From positions 789,170 through 853,169 of the forward strand of contig NZ_JAGXJY010000001.1 in the NCBI RefSeq assembly GCF_019091085.1: a DNA stretch of 64,000 nt. Direction: 5' to 3'. The notes below the pieces were generated by a model. The model saw only the letters and a list, made by a program, of their open reading frames with translations. It did no database searches and was not told where the DNA came from. Source of the stretch: Mesorhizobium sp. GbtcB19 (lineage in GTDB: Bacteria > Pseudomonadota > Alphaproteobacteria > Rhizobiales > Rhizobiaceae). The first letter of the stretch is position 1; every line of letters begins with the position of its first letter. Shown here piece by piece: positions 1-9,124 of the stretch. The position numbers and the translations under genes were made by a program.

Positions 1-329
1 AACAGGAACTCCGCCGGCACGCAGACCAGCATGACGATCGCGGTGCGCTGCAACGCGCTCCAGAAGCGGGTGTCGGCTGCGAGGTCTGTGTAGTTGGCAA
101 AACTGTTCCACATCTCCCAGGCGTTCCACCAGCCGACGCCCGAGAGCGGCGACCAGTCGGTGACGCTGATGTAGAGCTGCATCAGCAGCGGGAAGGCCGA
201 GATGAACAGCACCAGGATCTGCGCCGGCAGGGTCAGGCGGAAGCCCAGCCGCGCGCCCTCGTCAGGCGTGGCGGGCTTTGTCCGCGCGTCCATATCGCCC
301 TCCGACATCGTCGCCGTCACCGCGCTCAT
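1..329 (-). CDS. Sugar ABC transporter permease, MalF type (3' part cut by window edge)
   Basis: The gene starts at an ATG whose last bases overlap the TGA of the upstream permease (ATGA), and runs off the left edge, so only about 109 N-terminal residues are visible. They comprise a cytoplasmic head of roughly 30 residues, a first membrane helix (about residues 32-52) and the periplasmic stretch with the TDWSPLSG and [14 protein letters not shown] sequences typical of MalF-like permeases, where the loop after helix 1 precedes the conserved FANY block. It would form the inner-membrane channel with the MalG-type partner next to it. An ATPase gene is expected beyond the edge. Substrate unknown; carbohydrate or polyol is inferred from the family. 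Confidence 0.85.
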   Translation of the reverse strand, partial: MSAVTATMSEGDMDARTKPATPDEGARLGFRLTLPAQILVLFISAFPLLMQLYISVTDWSPLSGVGWWNAWEMWNSFANYTDLAADTRFWSALQRTAIVMLVCVPAEFL

Positions 330-1186
330 TGCTTGAGCGCTCCGAAGGTCAGCCCGCGCACCAAGTGACGCTGGATGGCGATGCCCATGATCACCGGCGG
401 CACCGCCGCGATCAGGCCGAGCGCGGCCTTGGCGCCGTAGAGCTGCCCGGTCATCGAGGACGACAGCGACGCCATGTAGACCGGGATCGTCACCCATTCG
501 CGCGTGGTGAGCAGCAGCGCGATCAGATAGTCCGACCAGTTGAGGATGAAGACGAAGAGCGCGGCACTCGCCAGCGGCGCGCGCATCATCGGCAGCGTGA
601 TGCGGGTGAAGACGCGCAGCCGCGAGCAGCCCTCGACCAGCGCGGCCTCCTCGATCTCGCGCGGCATGTCGTCGAAGAAGGTCTTCATCAGCCAGAAGGC
701 GAAGGGCAGCGTGACGATGCCGTAGATCAGCGCCAGTCCCCACCATGTATCGTTGAGATTGAGGAAGGCCCACATGATCATCACCGGGATCATCACGGCC
801 ATCGGCGGAAACAGCCTGAGCTGGATCAGCGCCAGCGGCAGGTTCTGGCCGGAGCCGAAGCGCGACAGGCCATAGGCCGCGGCGGTGCCCGCCGACATGG
901 CGATCGCGGTCCCGAACACCGCTGAGAGCAGCGACGACAGGATCGGTTTCAGCGCGGTGTGGTCGAGCGCGACGATCAGGTCGTTGGTGGAGTGGCCAAA
1001 CACGAACTGGAAGTTGGCAAGCGTCGGCTGCTTCGGCCACCATGTCAGATCGGCGCCGGTCGCCGACCATTCGCCGATCGGCTTGAACGCCATCGACACC
1101 ATCCACAGGATCGGCACCAGCGTCGCCGCCATCGCCGCGAGGATCGCGGCGTAACGGAAAATCTCGAAGGGGATGGAACGCTTCAT
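326..1186 (-). CDS. Sugar ABC transporter permease, MalG type
   Basis: A 286-residue inner-membrane protein with six predicted helices, starting [15 protein letters not shown] and carrying the EAA loop ([21 protein letters not shown], about residues 178-198) that docks onto the ATPase. Length and architecture fit the carbohydrate-uptake-1 (MalG) family. It lies downstream of the solute-binding protein gene, from which it is separated by about 80 bases holding a stem-loop, and overlaps the next permease by 4 bases. The order binding protein, MalG-type, MalF-type is the reverse of the usual F then G order. Substrate cannot be told from sequence. Confidence 0.92.
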   Translation of the reverse strand: MKRSIPFEIFRYAAILAAMAATLVPILWMVSMAFKPIGEWSATGADLTWWPKQPTLANFQFVFGHSTNDLIVALDHTALKPILSSLLSAVFGTAIAMSAGTAAAYGLSRFGSGQNLPLALIQLRLFPPMAVMIPVMIMWAFLNLNDTWWGLALIYGIVTLPFAFWLMKTFFDDMPREIEEAALVEGCSRLRVFTRITLPMMRAPLASAALFVFILNWSDYLIALLLTTREWVTIPVYMASLSSSMTGQLYGAKAALGLIAAVPPVIMGIAIQRHLVRGLTFGALKQ

Positions 1187-1213
1187 CTGGCTGCTTTGCT
1201 AGTGGCGTTAAGG

Positions 1214-1245
1214 CGGAGGGGAAAAGCCGACGCCCTTCCCCTCCG
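1214..1245 (-). promoter_or_regulatory. Intergenic stem-loop between binding-protein and permease genes
   Basis: Two perfect 10-base arms (1214-1223, CGGAGGGGAA, and 1236-1245) flank a 12-base loop. No T run follows in the minus direction, so it is not a classical terminator. Hairpins at this place in ABC operons commonly protect the upstream binding-protein transcript or attenuate read-through into the permease genes; that role is inferred. Confidence 0.5.
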
Positions 1246-1267
1246 AGTCCTGATCCAGGGAGGTGGA

Positions 1268-2881
1268 TCAGCTGATCGGGTCAAGAACGGTCGGCCATGC
1301 CTCCTTGTTGGTCTTGATGGCTTCGAGCAATTTCTCCTCGCCGGTGCGCCGCGCGATCTTCTTCCACTCGCGCTCGGTATCGGCCATCGCCTGCTCGGGC
1401 GTCTTGGCCTTGGTCAGCGAGGCCATCAGGTTCTCGTCGAGCGCATTGTGGAAGGCGGTGGCGCCGGGATAGTTGATGGTCGGCACCGTGCGCGCCACGG
1501 TCTCGCGCACCACATCCATGTGGTAGGCATGGTAGGTCTGGCGGACCAGCGGATCGGAGAAATCCGAGAGCCGGAACGGATCGAGATAACCGCCGGGATT
1601 GGCGCTCATCCAGGCATAGATGCGCGCCGAGCCCAGCCATTGCAGCAAGAGATAGGCGGCCTCCGGATTCTTTGACTGCGACGACACCATGCCGGTCAGC
1701 GAGAACCAGAGCACCGAACGGCTGATCAGCTTGCCGTCGATCTCGCGTCCCGGCGGCAGCATCGAGCCGATCTTGCCGGTGACGGCCGAATCCTTGTTGC
1801 CGGCATTGTCGAGGAATTTCGGCAGGTTGGAGAAGGCGCAGGTCATCGCCGCCCCGCCCTTGGCGAAATTGCCGTACTGCTCCGGCCAGCCCCACGAGAT
1901 CGCGTCCGGCGAATGATGCGCCAGCGACTCCACGTATTCCTTGGTGGCCGCGACGCCCTGCTCGGAATTGATAAGCGGCTTACCGTCGTCGCCGAACAGG
2001 AACTGGTTGGGCGAGGCCATCGAGACATAGCGCTGATACCAGTTGGTGTAGCCCCAGCCCTGGTTGCGCAGGTCGGTCGAGCCGAACAAGCCCCTGTCCG
2101 GCCGCTGGAAGAAAGCCGCGACCTCGCCGTGCTGCTTCCAGGTTTTGGGGGGCGCAAGGTCGTAGCCGTATTTGTCCTTGAAGGCCTTTTGCTCGGCGGC
2201 ATCGCCGAACAGATCGGTGCGGTAGACCCAGGTCTGGAAGTCGCCGTCGAGCGACACGCCATAGGTCGAGCCGCGATACTGGTTGAGCAGCGATACACCC
2301 TTGGCGCCGTTGACGTAACCGGTCTTGGGATCGTCCCATTCCGGCTTATGCATGGCAACGAAGTCGTCGAGTTTGGCGATGCCGCCGGTTTCGGCGAGAT
2401 CGCCGAGGCGGTTCCACTCGGTCGAATAGATGTCGTAGGCCCCACCCTTGGTGGAGATGTCCTGCATCGTCTTGGTGAATTCCTGGCCGTTCGGCAGGCC
2501 GACGATTTCGATCGCAATGCCGGTTTCCTTTTCCCACAGCTCCTTGATCGATGGCGCGCCGGCCGGGAAAGGCTTGGTCAGCTGGCCGATCGAGCCGTCC
2601 GAGAGTCCAAGCACGATCTTCGCGGGCGCCTTGCCCGCCGCCTTGAGCGCCTTGGCCGCCTCGACGGCACGTCCTTCCGGCGTGTCGGGGCCGTATTGAT
2701 AGCGCTCGGCGCCGTCGAAGCCGGTCGGGCCGCCGATCATGCCGGGCGCCAGCGCGTCCGCCGCGAAGGCGCGGCCGGGACGAATGAACTGCGGTGCAAT
2801 GCCAGTCGCGGCGACGAACACCGCCGCCTTTCCTCCGGACGCCAACAGGCGGCGCCGCGACATGCGGATCAATTGAGACAT
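1268..2881 (-). CDS. ABC transporter solute-binding protein, family 1 (Tat signal)
   Basis: A 537-residue periplasmic binding protein, larger than MalE (about 400) but in the range of the long family-1 carbohydrate binders of rhizobia. The chosen ATG at 2881 has GGGAGG just upstream, whereas the longer reading frame to 2962 has none. The N-terminus has a twin-arginine signal (MSRRRLLASGGKAA, about residues 7-20) followed by a hydrophobic stretch and an AFAA-type cleavage region near residue 40, so export folded through Tat is likely. It is the first gene of the minus-strand importer operon and faces the divergent LacI regulator, its probable controller. Substrate unknown. Confidence 0.88.
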   Translation of the reverse strand: MSQLIRMSRRRLLASGGKAAVFVAATGIAPQFIRPGRAFAADALAPGMIGGPTGFDGAERYQYGPDTPEGRAVEAAKALKAAGKAPAKIVLGLSDGSIGQLTKPFPAGAPSIKELWEKETGIAIEIVGLPNGQEFTKTMQDISTKGGAYDIYSTEWNRLGDLAETGGIAKLDDFVAMHKPEWDDPKTGYVNGAKGVSLLNQYRGSTYGVSLDGDFQTWVYRTDLFGDAAEQKAFKDKYGYDLAPPKTWKQHGEVAAFFQRPDRGLFGSTDLRNQGWGYTNWYQRYVSMASPNQFLFGDDGKPLINSEQGVAATKEYVESLAHHSPDAISWGWPEQYGNFAKGGAAMTCAFSNLPKFLDNAGNKDSAVTGKIGSMLPPGREIDGKLISRSVLWFSLTGMVSSQSKNPEAAYLLLQWLGSARIYAWMSANPGGYLDPFRLSDFSDPLVRQTYHAYHMDVVRETVARTVPTINYPGATAFHNALDENLMASLTKAKTPEQAMADTEREWKKIARRTGEEKLLEAIKTNKEAWPTVLDPIS

Positions 2882-2927
2882 CGAATTCCTCCCTCGGGGC
2901 CTGTTCCTCCGTGGCCCACGTGAGGGA

Positions 2928-2956
2928 TATTGACGACAGTGCGTGAAGCCTGTCAA
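2928..2956 (-). promoter_or_regulatory. Candidate sigma-70 promoter of the sugar importer operon
   Basis: On the minus strand, TTGACA (2956-2951) is followed after 17 bases by TCAATA (2933-2928), about 47 bases before the binding-protein start. The whole divergent region 2882-3233 is non-coding; besides this promoter I saw no convincing LacI palindrome or repeat, and the long frame through it looks like chance. Confidence 0.45.
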
Positions 2957-3233
2957 CATCATAAATACTCAAAACACGTCATAAGATCGCAAATGAGGGA
3001 GAGAATGCAGTTTACCGAGCTTGTCACGTCGCACCCATTGCTTGGATTTGAGGGGCTTTTGCCTCGACCCGGCCGGCCTGGCCGAACCTTCGCAGCCTTG
3101 TGTAACGCCTCGGCTTGCGCAGAGGCCAAGCCCGGTTACATCATTTCGCATCAGAATCGCTGCTGCGGCTGAGCGGTTTCCCGGAACAGATCGGACGCTG
3201 CGTGATTTTGATGCTTGCGATGAGGTGCTCGAC

Positions 3234-4262
3234 GTGCGGTCAACCCTGACAGACATAGCTCGCGAAGCCGGCGTTTCTCCGGCCACGGTCGACCGTGTGC
3301 TCAACAACCGGCCGGGCGTGCGGGCCCGCACGCGCGAGATCGTCATCGAGATGGCGCAGCGCCTGGGCTACATCGCCGAAACGCCGAACGGTACGCCGCA
3401 GCGAGCCGTGCCGGGACAGACGATCCGGCTCGACTTCGCGCTGCCGGCCGGCACCAACTCCTTCATCAAGCTGCTGCATCGCCACATCGAGGCGCAGGCG
3501 CTGACGCGGCCCGACCTCGACGTCCGCGTGACGACCATCGAAGGCTTCAATCCCGACCGCCTCGCCCGCCTGCTGCAGGACCTGCATGGCCAGACGCAGG
3601 GCGTCGGCGTCATCGCGCTCGACCATCCGACGGTGCGCGAGGCGATCCGCTCGCTGTCGGCGAGCGACATCAAGGTCGTCACCATCGCCTCCGACATCCT
3701 GCATGTGCCACGCGTCGCCTATATCGGCATCGACAACCGCGCCGCCGGCCGTCTCGCCGGCTATCTGCTCAACCGTTTCATGGGCGCCGGACACCCGGGC
3801 AAGGTCGCGCTGTTCGCCGGCTCGCTCGCCTATCGCGGCCATGAGGAGCGCGAGATGGGGTTCCGCCACATCCTTGCGGAAGAATCCCCCAACCTGGAAA
3901 TCGTCGAGATGCGTGAAATGCTCGACGACCGCGAGAAAGCCTATTCCGAGGCCTCCGCTTTGCTCGAGCGCCACCCCGACCTCGCCGCCATCTACAATGT
4001 CGGCGCCGGCAATACCGGCATTGCGCGCGCACTGAAGGAACGCGGACGCGCGAAGGACATTCTCTTCTTAGGCCATGAGGTGACGGACGGCACCAAGGAG
4101 CTCCTCCTCGACGGCACGCTCGACGCCGTGATCGACCAGAACCCGCGTGTCGAGGCCAGGGAGGCGCTCAACATCCTGTCCCATTCCGTGCGGGGATTGC
4201 CGTACGATCTCCACCAACCGCGGCTGCAGGTTATCTTCCGCGAGAGCATTCCGGAGATCTGA
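3234..4262 (+). CDS. LacI-family transcriptional regulator
   Basis: About 342 residues. The N-terminal LacI helix-turn-helix is clear (TLTDIAREAGVSPATVDRVL with hinge NNRPGVRARTREIV), followed by a periplasmic-binding-protein-like effector domain. No ATG lies in frame near the domain; GTG at 3234 is preferred because GAGG sits about 8 bases upstream, and GTG 3225 is a possible alternative. The frame continues upstream to 3021 but that extension has no family counterpart. It is divergent from the family-1 sugar importer and probably represses it in response to the transported sugar. It ends 33 bases from the convergent ATPase gene. Confidence 0.85.
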   Translation: MRSTLTDIAREAGVSPATVDRVLNNRPGVRARTREIVIEMAQRLGYIAETPNGTPQRAVPGQTIRLDFALPAGTNSFIKLLHRHIEAQALTRPDLDVRVTTIEGFNPDRLARLLQDLHGQTQGVGVIALDHPTVREAIRSLSASDIKVVTIASDILHVPRVAYIGIDNRAAGRLAGYLLNRFMGAGHPGKVALFAGSLAYRGHEEREMGFRHILAEESPNLEIVEMREMLDDREKAYSEASALLERHPDLAAIYNVGAGNTGIARALKERGRAKDILFLGHEVTDGTKELLLDGTLDAVIDQNPRVEAREALNILSHSVRGLPYDLHQPRLQVIFRESIPEI

Positions 4263-4295
4263 GCACTCTCAGCCCGCCTGCAATGACCGGCTGCC

Positions 4296-5360
4296 TCAGG
4301 CCGCGATCAGCACCGTACTGTCCGGCGACCAGCTGAGTACGACGGGCTGGCCTTCGGCCAGACGCTCGGCGCCGGTGTTCTGGACGATCACCTTCAGCGT
4401 CTGGCCGTCGCGCTCGACGAAATAGGTGCTGTTGTTGCCGGCAAAGATGCGTTTCGAGACCTGCCCCTTGAGCGTGTTGGCATTGGCTGGATCGGCCTTT
4501 GCCGCACCGGTCGAAATCTGGATGCGCTCAGGCCGAACCGCGCAGCTCGCCCTGGCGCCCGCCGGCACCGATGCGCCTGTCGAAGCCGCAATCGTCGTGC
4601 CGTCCGGCAGTTTTATCCCAGAGCCGGTGGCGTTGCCGCGAAAGATGTTGGCGTCGCCGAGGAAGGTCGCGGCGAACTCGCTCTGCGGCCGATCGTAAAT
4701 CTCTTCCGGCGGACCTTCCTGCACCAGCCGGCCGTCACGCAGGATGCCGATGCGGTCGCTCATCGTCAGCGCCTCTTCCTGGTCGTGCGTGACGAAGATG
4801 GTGGTGATGCCGATCTCGCGCTGGATGCGCTTCAATTCGATCTGCATGTCGACGCGCAGCGCCTTGTCGAGCGCGCCGAGCGGCTCGTCGAGCAGGAGCA
4901 CGCGCGGCTTGGTGACGATGGCGCGGGCCAGTGCCACGCGCTGGCGCTGGCCGCCGGAAAGCTGGTGCGGCTTGCGCCCGCCGAGCTTGCCGAGCTGCAC
5001 CAGGTCGAGCGCGCGTTGCACTTCCGCTGCGATCGTCGCCTTCGGCTCGCCGCGCACCGACAGGCCGAAGGCGACATTGTCGGCGACGCTCATATTGGGG
5101 AACAGCGCATAGTTCTGGAACACCATGCCGATGCGCCGCTTTTCGACCGGCACGCGCTCGACGCTTTCTCCACCGATGGTGATGCGGCCGGAATCGGGAA
5201 AGTCGAAGCCGGCGATCTGCCTGAGCAGCGTGGTCTTGCCGCTGCCCGAAGGTCCGAGCAACGCATAGAAACCGCCATCTGCGAAGTCGATCGAGACATC
5301 ATCGAGCGCCTTGTGCGCGCCGAAGCTGCGAGAGACGTTCGCGACCTGGACGCCAGCCAT
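4296..5360 (-). CDS. ABC transporter ATPase, PotA/spermidine-type
   Basis: A 354-residue ATPase with Walker A GPSGSGKTT, Q-loop VFQNYALFPNM, signature LSGGQRQRVALARA, Walker B VLLLDEPLGALD and the H-loop THDQEEA, plus a C-terminal OB-type (TOBE) regulatory domain of about 100 residues. The ATG at 5360 shares one base with the stop of the upstream permease (TAATG), which decides the start over the longer frame. It energises the PotB/PotC-like permeases upstream and is the last gene of the seven-gene operon. Confidence 0.93.
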   Translation of the reverse strand: MAGVQVANVSRSFGAHKALDDVSIDFADGGFYALLGPSGSGKTTLLRQIAGFDFPDSGRITIGGESVERVPVEKRRIGMVFQNYALFPNMSVADNVAFGLSVRGEPKATIAAEVQRALDLVQLGKLGGRKPHQLSGGQRQRVALARAIVTKPRVLLLDEPLGALDKALRVDMQIELKRIQREIGITTIFVTHDQEEALTMSDRIGILRDGRLVQEGPPEEIYDRPQSEFAATFLGDANIFRGNATGSGIKLPDGTTIAASTGASVPAGARASCAVRPERIQISTGAAKADPANANTLKGQVSKRIFAGNNSTYFVERDGQTLKVIVQNTGAERLAEGQPVVLSWSPDSTVLIAA

Positions 5361-6148
5361 TATTTCTCTCCGCCGAATTTGAAGAAGCGTGCCGTGAGCA
5401 GCATCAGCGCCATCGACACCACGATGATGATCGTCGACACCGCGTTGATCTCCGGGGTAAAACCCTTGCGGATCGCGGCGTAGATCTCGACCGGCAGCGT
5501 CGTCTGGCCTGGCGTCGACAGGAAATACGAAACCACGAACTGATCGAACGACACGGCAAAGGCAAACAGCCCGCCGGCGATCACACCGGGCAGGATCCAC
5601 GGCAGCGTGACGCGCATGGTCACCTGCCACTGGTTGGCGCCGAGCGAGCGCGCCGCCTCTTCCAGCTCAGGCGCGAAAGTCTGCAGCCGCGCCGAGACGA
5701 CGACGATCACATAGGGCAGTGCCAGCGCGACATGGCCGAGCAGTATGGCGATGAGCCCGCGCCCGATGCCGACGCCGAAGAAGAAGATCAGCATCGCAGT
5801 GCCGGTGATCAGCCATGGAATGGCGATCGGCGGGAAGAGCAGCGCTTGCAGGAACTTCTTGCCGCGGAACTCGTAGCGATAGAGCGCCAGCGAGGCCATC
5901 GAGCCGAGCACAGTCGAGATCAAAGTGGTGATGACGGCGATCTCGATGCTGTTCCACGTCGCCGCGATCAGCTGGTCGTTCTGCCAGAGCGAGGCGTACC
6001 AGTCCGTCGTCCATTCGAACGGCAGTTGATAGAAGGGCGAGGCATTGAAGGACATTGCCGCCATGATGATGATCGGCAGATAGAGGAAGCCGAGCAACAG
6101 CACGATGTAGAAGCGCCCCAGTCCTTCGAGGATGCGCGTCGTCGCCAT
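5360..6148 (-). CDS. ABC transporter permease, PotC type
   Basis: 262 residues with six membrane helices, starting MATTRILEGLGRFYIVLLLGFL and carrying an EAA-type loop (ELEEAARSLGANQWQVTMRVTLP). The start shares one base with the preceding permease stop (TGATG). Family members import polyamines, but also iron, thiamine, opines and amino-acid derivatives, so the class alone does not name the substrate. The enzymes encoded upstream (glycohydrolase and PfkB kinase) suggest a nucleoside- or ribosyl-like compound rather than a polyamine. Confidence 0.9.
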   Translation of the reverse strand: MATTRILEGLGRFYIVLLLGFLYLPIIIMAAMSFNASPFYQLPFEWTTDWYASLWQNDQLIAATWNSIEIAVITTLISTVLGSMASLALYRYEFRGKKFLQALLFPPIAIPWLITGTAMLIFFFGVGIGRGLIAILLGHVALALPYVIVVVSARLQTFAPELEEAARSLGANQWQVTMRVTLPWILPGVIAGGLFAFAVSFDQFVVSYFLSTPGQTTLPVEIYAAIRKGFTPEINAVSTIIIVVSMALMLLTARFFKFGGEK

Positions 6149-7017
6149 CAGCCGGCCCTCCGCAGCACAGGTGCTGCCAGCGCCAGGATGATCAGCACCA
6201 CAGCGAGCAGAATGAAGGAGAGTGCGGCGCCTAGCGGCCAGTTGAAGACGGCGACGAACTGGTCCTCGATGACTGTGCCGTAGAAGGTGCCGGTGCGGCC
6301 GCCGAGGATGCGCGGCTCCATGAAGGAGCCGACGACCGGCACGAAGATGAGCGCTGAGCCCGCGATCAGGCCGGGCATCGACAGCGGAATGATCACCCGC
6401 CACAGCACCTGCCGACGCGATGCGCCGAGCGAGCGCCCCGCCTCGATCAGCGAGTCGTCGATAGCCTGCAGCGTGAGATAGCAGGTCAGCACCATGTAGG
6501 GCACGTAGGAGTGCACGAGGCCGATGATGACGGCCGGATAGGAATACATGAGATCGATGTTGATCTTGAACGGCAGCACGGCATTGAGCGCCGTGTCGAG
6601 GATGCCACCTTCACGCAGCACCATCGCCCAGGAGAAGATGCGCACCAGCCCGTTCGACCAGAACGGCAGGATGACGAGCAGGAAGATCGCCTCGCGGCTA
6701 CGCCCCTTCAGCACCTTGGCGAGCACGTAAGCCGCCGGATAGCCGATGACGACGCACCACAGCGTCACCTCGAGCCCGAGCCGCAACGAGGCGAACAGCA
6801 GCGTCGAATAGAGGCTTTGCGAAAAGAAGGCCGCATAATTGCCGAGCGTGAAGGCCCAGTCTTTGCCTGCCAGCGGGAGGTCGGTCATGAACGAGAAAAA
6901 GACCATGGCCGACAGCGGCAGGAAGATCGCCACCGTCAGCCACAGATAGGCGGGAAGGAGAAGCGGCAGGGCCGGCCTCAGTCCGCGGCGCGAACCGATC
7001 GCAAGCTGGTCAGCCAT
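6148..7017 (-). CDS. ABC transporter permease, PotB type
   Basis: 289 residues, six helices, with the PotB-like first helix (LPLLLPAYLWLTVAIFLPL) and coupling loop (SLIEAGRSLGASRRQVLWRV). It lies 28 bases downstream of the binding-protein stop and overlaps the PotC-type permease by one base. It forms a heteromeric channel with that partner in the inner membrane. Confidence 0.9.
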   Translation of the reverse strand: MADQLAIGSRRGLRPALPLLLPAYLWLTVAIFLPLSAMVFFSFMTDLPLAGKDWAFTLGNYAAFFSQSLYSTLLFASLRLGLEVTLWCVVIGYPAAYVLAKVLKGRSREAIFLLVILPFWSNGLVRIFSWAMVLREGGILDTALNAVLPFKINIDLMYSYPAVIIGLVHSYVPYMVLTCYLTLQAIDDSLIEAGRSLGASRRQVLWRVIIPLSMPGLIAGSALIFVPVVGSFMEPRILGGRTGTFYGTVIEDQFVAVFNWPLGAALSFILLAVVLIILALAAPVLRRAG

Positions 7018-7045
7018 GATGCCTCTCCTCCCCGAAAGACGTCGA

Positions 7046-8110
7046 TTACTTGACGTTGACCTTCAGCTCCTGCCACAGCGCCAGGTACTTCTCGCGCTGC
7101 TCGTCGGTGACCGGCGCCTGGAACTGGATGCGCTTGGCGACATCGGGGCTGCCCATGACCTTGCGGTTGAAGGCATCCTCAGGCAGGGCGTCGACCGCCT
7201 TGGTGTTGGCCGAGACCGGCGCGCCGACCTTGGTGACCCATTCGACATAGAATTTCGGGTCGATCATGTAGTTGATGAAGGCCTCGGCGCCGGCGACATT
7301 CTTGGAACCGGCCGGGATCGAGAAGGCATCGAGCCAGGCGACGGAACCTTCCTGCGGGATGACCAGCGAGACCGGCAGCTTGAAATGCGTCTTGGCGCGA
7401 TCGGCCGAGCCGCTCCAATAGGTGCCGATGTCGATCTGGTTGGAGGCGACCATCTGGTTCCAGTCGTTCTCCGAGCTCCAGAAGGTCTTGATCTGCGGCA
7501 TCAGCGAGGTGAGCTTCGCCTTGACCGCTTCCATATCCTTGATGTCGTTGATGTTCTGCCCCGAGGCCAGCGCGCCGAACTGCACCGCCTCGACGGCGTC
7601 GTCGCGGATGATGACGCGGCCCTTATGCGCCGGGTCCCACATTTCGGCGATGCTCGTCGGCGGCTTGTCGAAGGATTTTTCATTGATTGCGAGCGCCGTC
7701 AGGCCCCACACCCACGGCACGCCGTAGACCTTGCCGTCATGGTTGAGCATCGGCGAGCCGGCCTTGTCCTTGGCGATGTCGGCATAGTTGGAAAGCTTCG
7801 AGACGTCGATCGGCTGGATCAGCTTGCCGGCCATCGCCTGGTCGTTGAAGGCGGCGTTGATCATGACGACGTCGTAGAGGCCGGGATTGGTGCGGATCTT
7901 GGTCAGCATCTCCTGTTCGGAGTTGAAGAAGTCGTTGACCACCTTGAAGCCGGTCGCCTTCTCGAAATTGGCGACCGCCCACGGCTCGTCGGCGCCATAG
8001 CCCTTCCAGTTGAGGACGTGCACTTCTTCGGCGGCCTGAGCGGCCAGCGTGAAGGCGGAAACGAAGACGGCCGTCGCCGTCAGAAAAGCGGTCAGTCTGG
8101 GCATGCGCAT
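7046..8110 (-). CDS. ABC transporter solute-binding protein, PotD/PotF-like
   Basis: 354 residues with a Sec signal peptide (about 1-26, ending AAQAAEE) and the PotD-like fold, seen in EVHVLNWKGYGADEPW and later blocks such as YGVPWVWGLTALAIN. The start at the first of two in-frame ATGs (8110, 8104) is favoured by GAGAGG about 9 bases before 8110. Typical polyamine-binding acidic and aromatic residues cannot be confirmed by eye, and the operon context argues for another ligand. Confidence 0.88.
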   Translation of the reverse strand: MRMPRLTAFLTATAVFVSAFTLAAQAAEEVHVLNWKGYGADEPWAVANFEKATGFKVVNDFFNSEQEMLTKIRTNPGLYDVVMINAAFNDQAMAGKLIQPIDVSKLSNYADIAKDKAGSPMLNHDGKVYGVPWVWGLTALAINEKSFDKPPTSIAEMWDPAHKGRVIIRDDAVEAVQFGALASGQNINDIKDMEAVKAKLTSLMPQIKTFWSSENDWNQMVASNQIDIGTYWSGSADRAKTHFKLPVSLVIPQEGSVAWLDAFSIPAGSKNVAGAEAFINYMIDPKFYVEWVTKVGAPVSANTKAVDALPEDAFNRKVMGSPDVAKRIQFQAPVTDEQREKYLALWQELKVNVK

Positions 8111-8149
8111 GTTTCTTTCCTCTCATTGTTCGCCCGGTTTGCGGGCTTG

Positions 8150-9124
8150 TTAAGTTGTGGCCTCTTGTTCCTGGCCCTGCGCGCTCGCCGCTCGATCGCG
8201 ATGGGCAAGGAATTCCTGGATTTCGCTGTCGGTCGGCGCCGATGACCCGCCATGGCGGGTGACGGAAAGCGCGGCCGCCGCATTGGCGTAGCGGGCCGCG
8301 TCGCAAGCGCGCATGCCGCGCGAAAGGCCGCTGACGAAGGCGCCGATATGCGTGTCGCCGGCACCATTGGTATCGACGGCTTCCACCTTGAAGCCGGGCA
8401 CCGAACGGGTACCGCCCTCGGCCATGCGCACGAGACAGCCATGCGCGCCGGCGCGGATGACGACGCCTTCGGCCCTGGGGCAATGCTCGGCGAGCAATCG
8501 GATGGCGACGGTCTGGGCATCGCCGGCGCCGGCGATTTCGGCGGCCTCGTCGGTGTTGCAGCTCAGCCAGTTCGTACGCGCCAGCACCCGGTCCAGGATC
8601 GAGCGCGGAATGTCGGCGATCACCGGCGTCGGATCGAACACGAACGGAATGTCAGCCGGCAATGCCTCGATCCAATCGGCGAGCGCGTCGCGGCTGCCGG
8701 GATAGCTCAGCGTATAGCCCGAGGTGAAAACCCAGTCGTCCTGAACGACTTGGACCGGCGCCATCATGTCGAGCGTGAGCCGGCTCTCGGCCCCCGGCCA
8801 GGAAACGAAGGTGCGCTCAGCGTCACCGCTGATCATGGCGACGCAATTGCCGCTGTCCATCAGGGGTGACGGCGGTGTCAGCGTCTCGATGCCTTCGGCG
8901 GCGAAAGCGGCGCGCAGGAAGTCTCCGTCCGGCCCGGTGCCGAGCTGGCCGCCGAACACCACCGTCATGCCGGTGCGGCTTGCCGCGACCATCATGTTGA
9001 AGCCGCCGCCGGCGACCCGCGCGTAAGCCGACGCGGTCTTTTCCGTACCAGCTGCCGGCAAGGCATCGATGCGGTAGACATAGTCGACCACGGCGCTGCC
9101 GACATGGACGAGCCGCCCGCTCAT
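8150..9124 (-). CDS. PfkB-family carbohydrate/nucleoside kinase
   Basis: 324 residues of the ribokinase/PfkB family. Visible are the N-terminal substrate motif with the AGGGFN di-glycine block (about residues 38-43) and the C-terminal catalytic motif DTNGAGDTHIGAF, in which the second Asp is the general base. The product is a cytosolic ATP-dependent kinase acting on a sugar or nucleoside hydroxyl. The start overlaps the stop of the glycohydrolase gene (ATGA), so the two are translationally coupled. In E. coli the related pair YegU-YegV sits with a GntR regulator YegW, exactly the three classes seen here. Confidence 0.88.
   Translation of the reverse strand: MSGRLVHVGSAVVDYVYRIDALPAAGTEKTASAYARVAGGGFNMMVAASRTGMTVVFGGQLGTGPDGDFLRAAFAAEGIETLTPPSPLMDSGNCVAMISGDAERTFVSWPGAESRLTLDMMAPVQVVQDDWVFTSGYTLSYPGSRDALADWIEALPADIPFVFDPTPVIADIPRSILDRVLARTNWLSCNTDEAAEIAGAGDAQTVAIRLLAEHCPRAEGVVIRAGAHGCLVRMAEGGTRSVPGFKVEAVDTNGAGDTHIGAFVSGLSRGMRACDAARYANAAAALSVTRHGGSSAPTDSEIQEFLAHRDRAASAQGQEQEATT

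Noticed and set aside
3021..3233. N-terminal extension of the LacI regulator
   Set aside because: The helix-turn-helix begins at about 3240 and LacI proteins start just before it; upstream residues have no counterpart and GTG 3234 has a ribosome site.
4296..8110. Calling the PotABCD-type systems spermidine/putrescine importers
   Set aside because: The family covers many ligands and the linked enzymes in each operon point away from polyamines, so only the class is stated.
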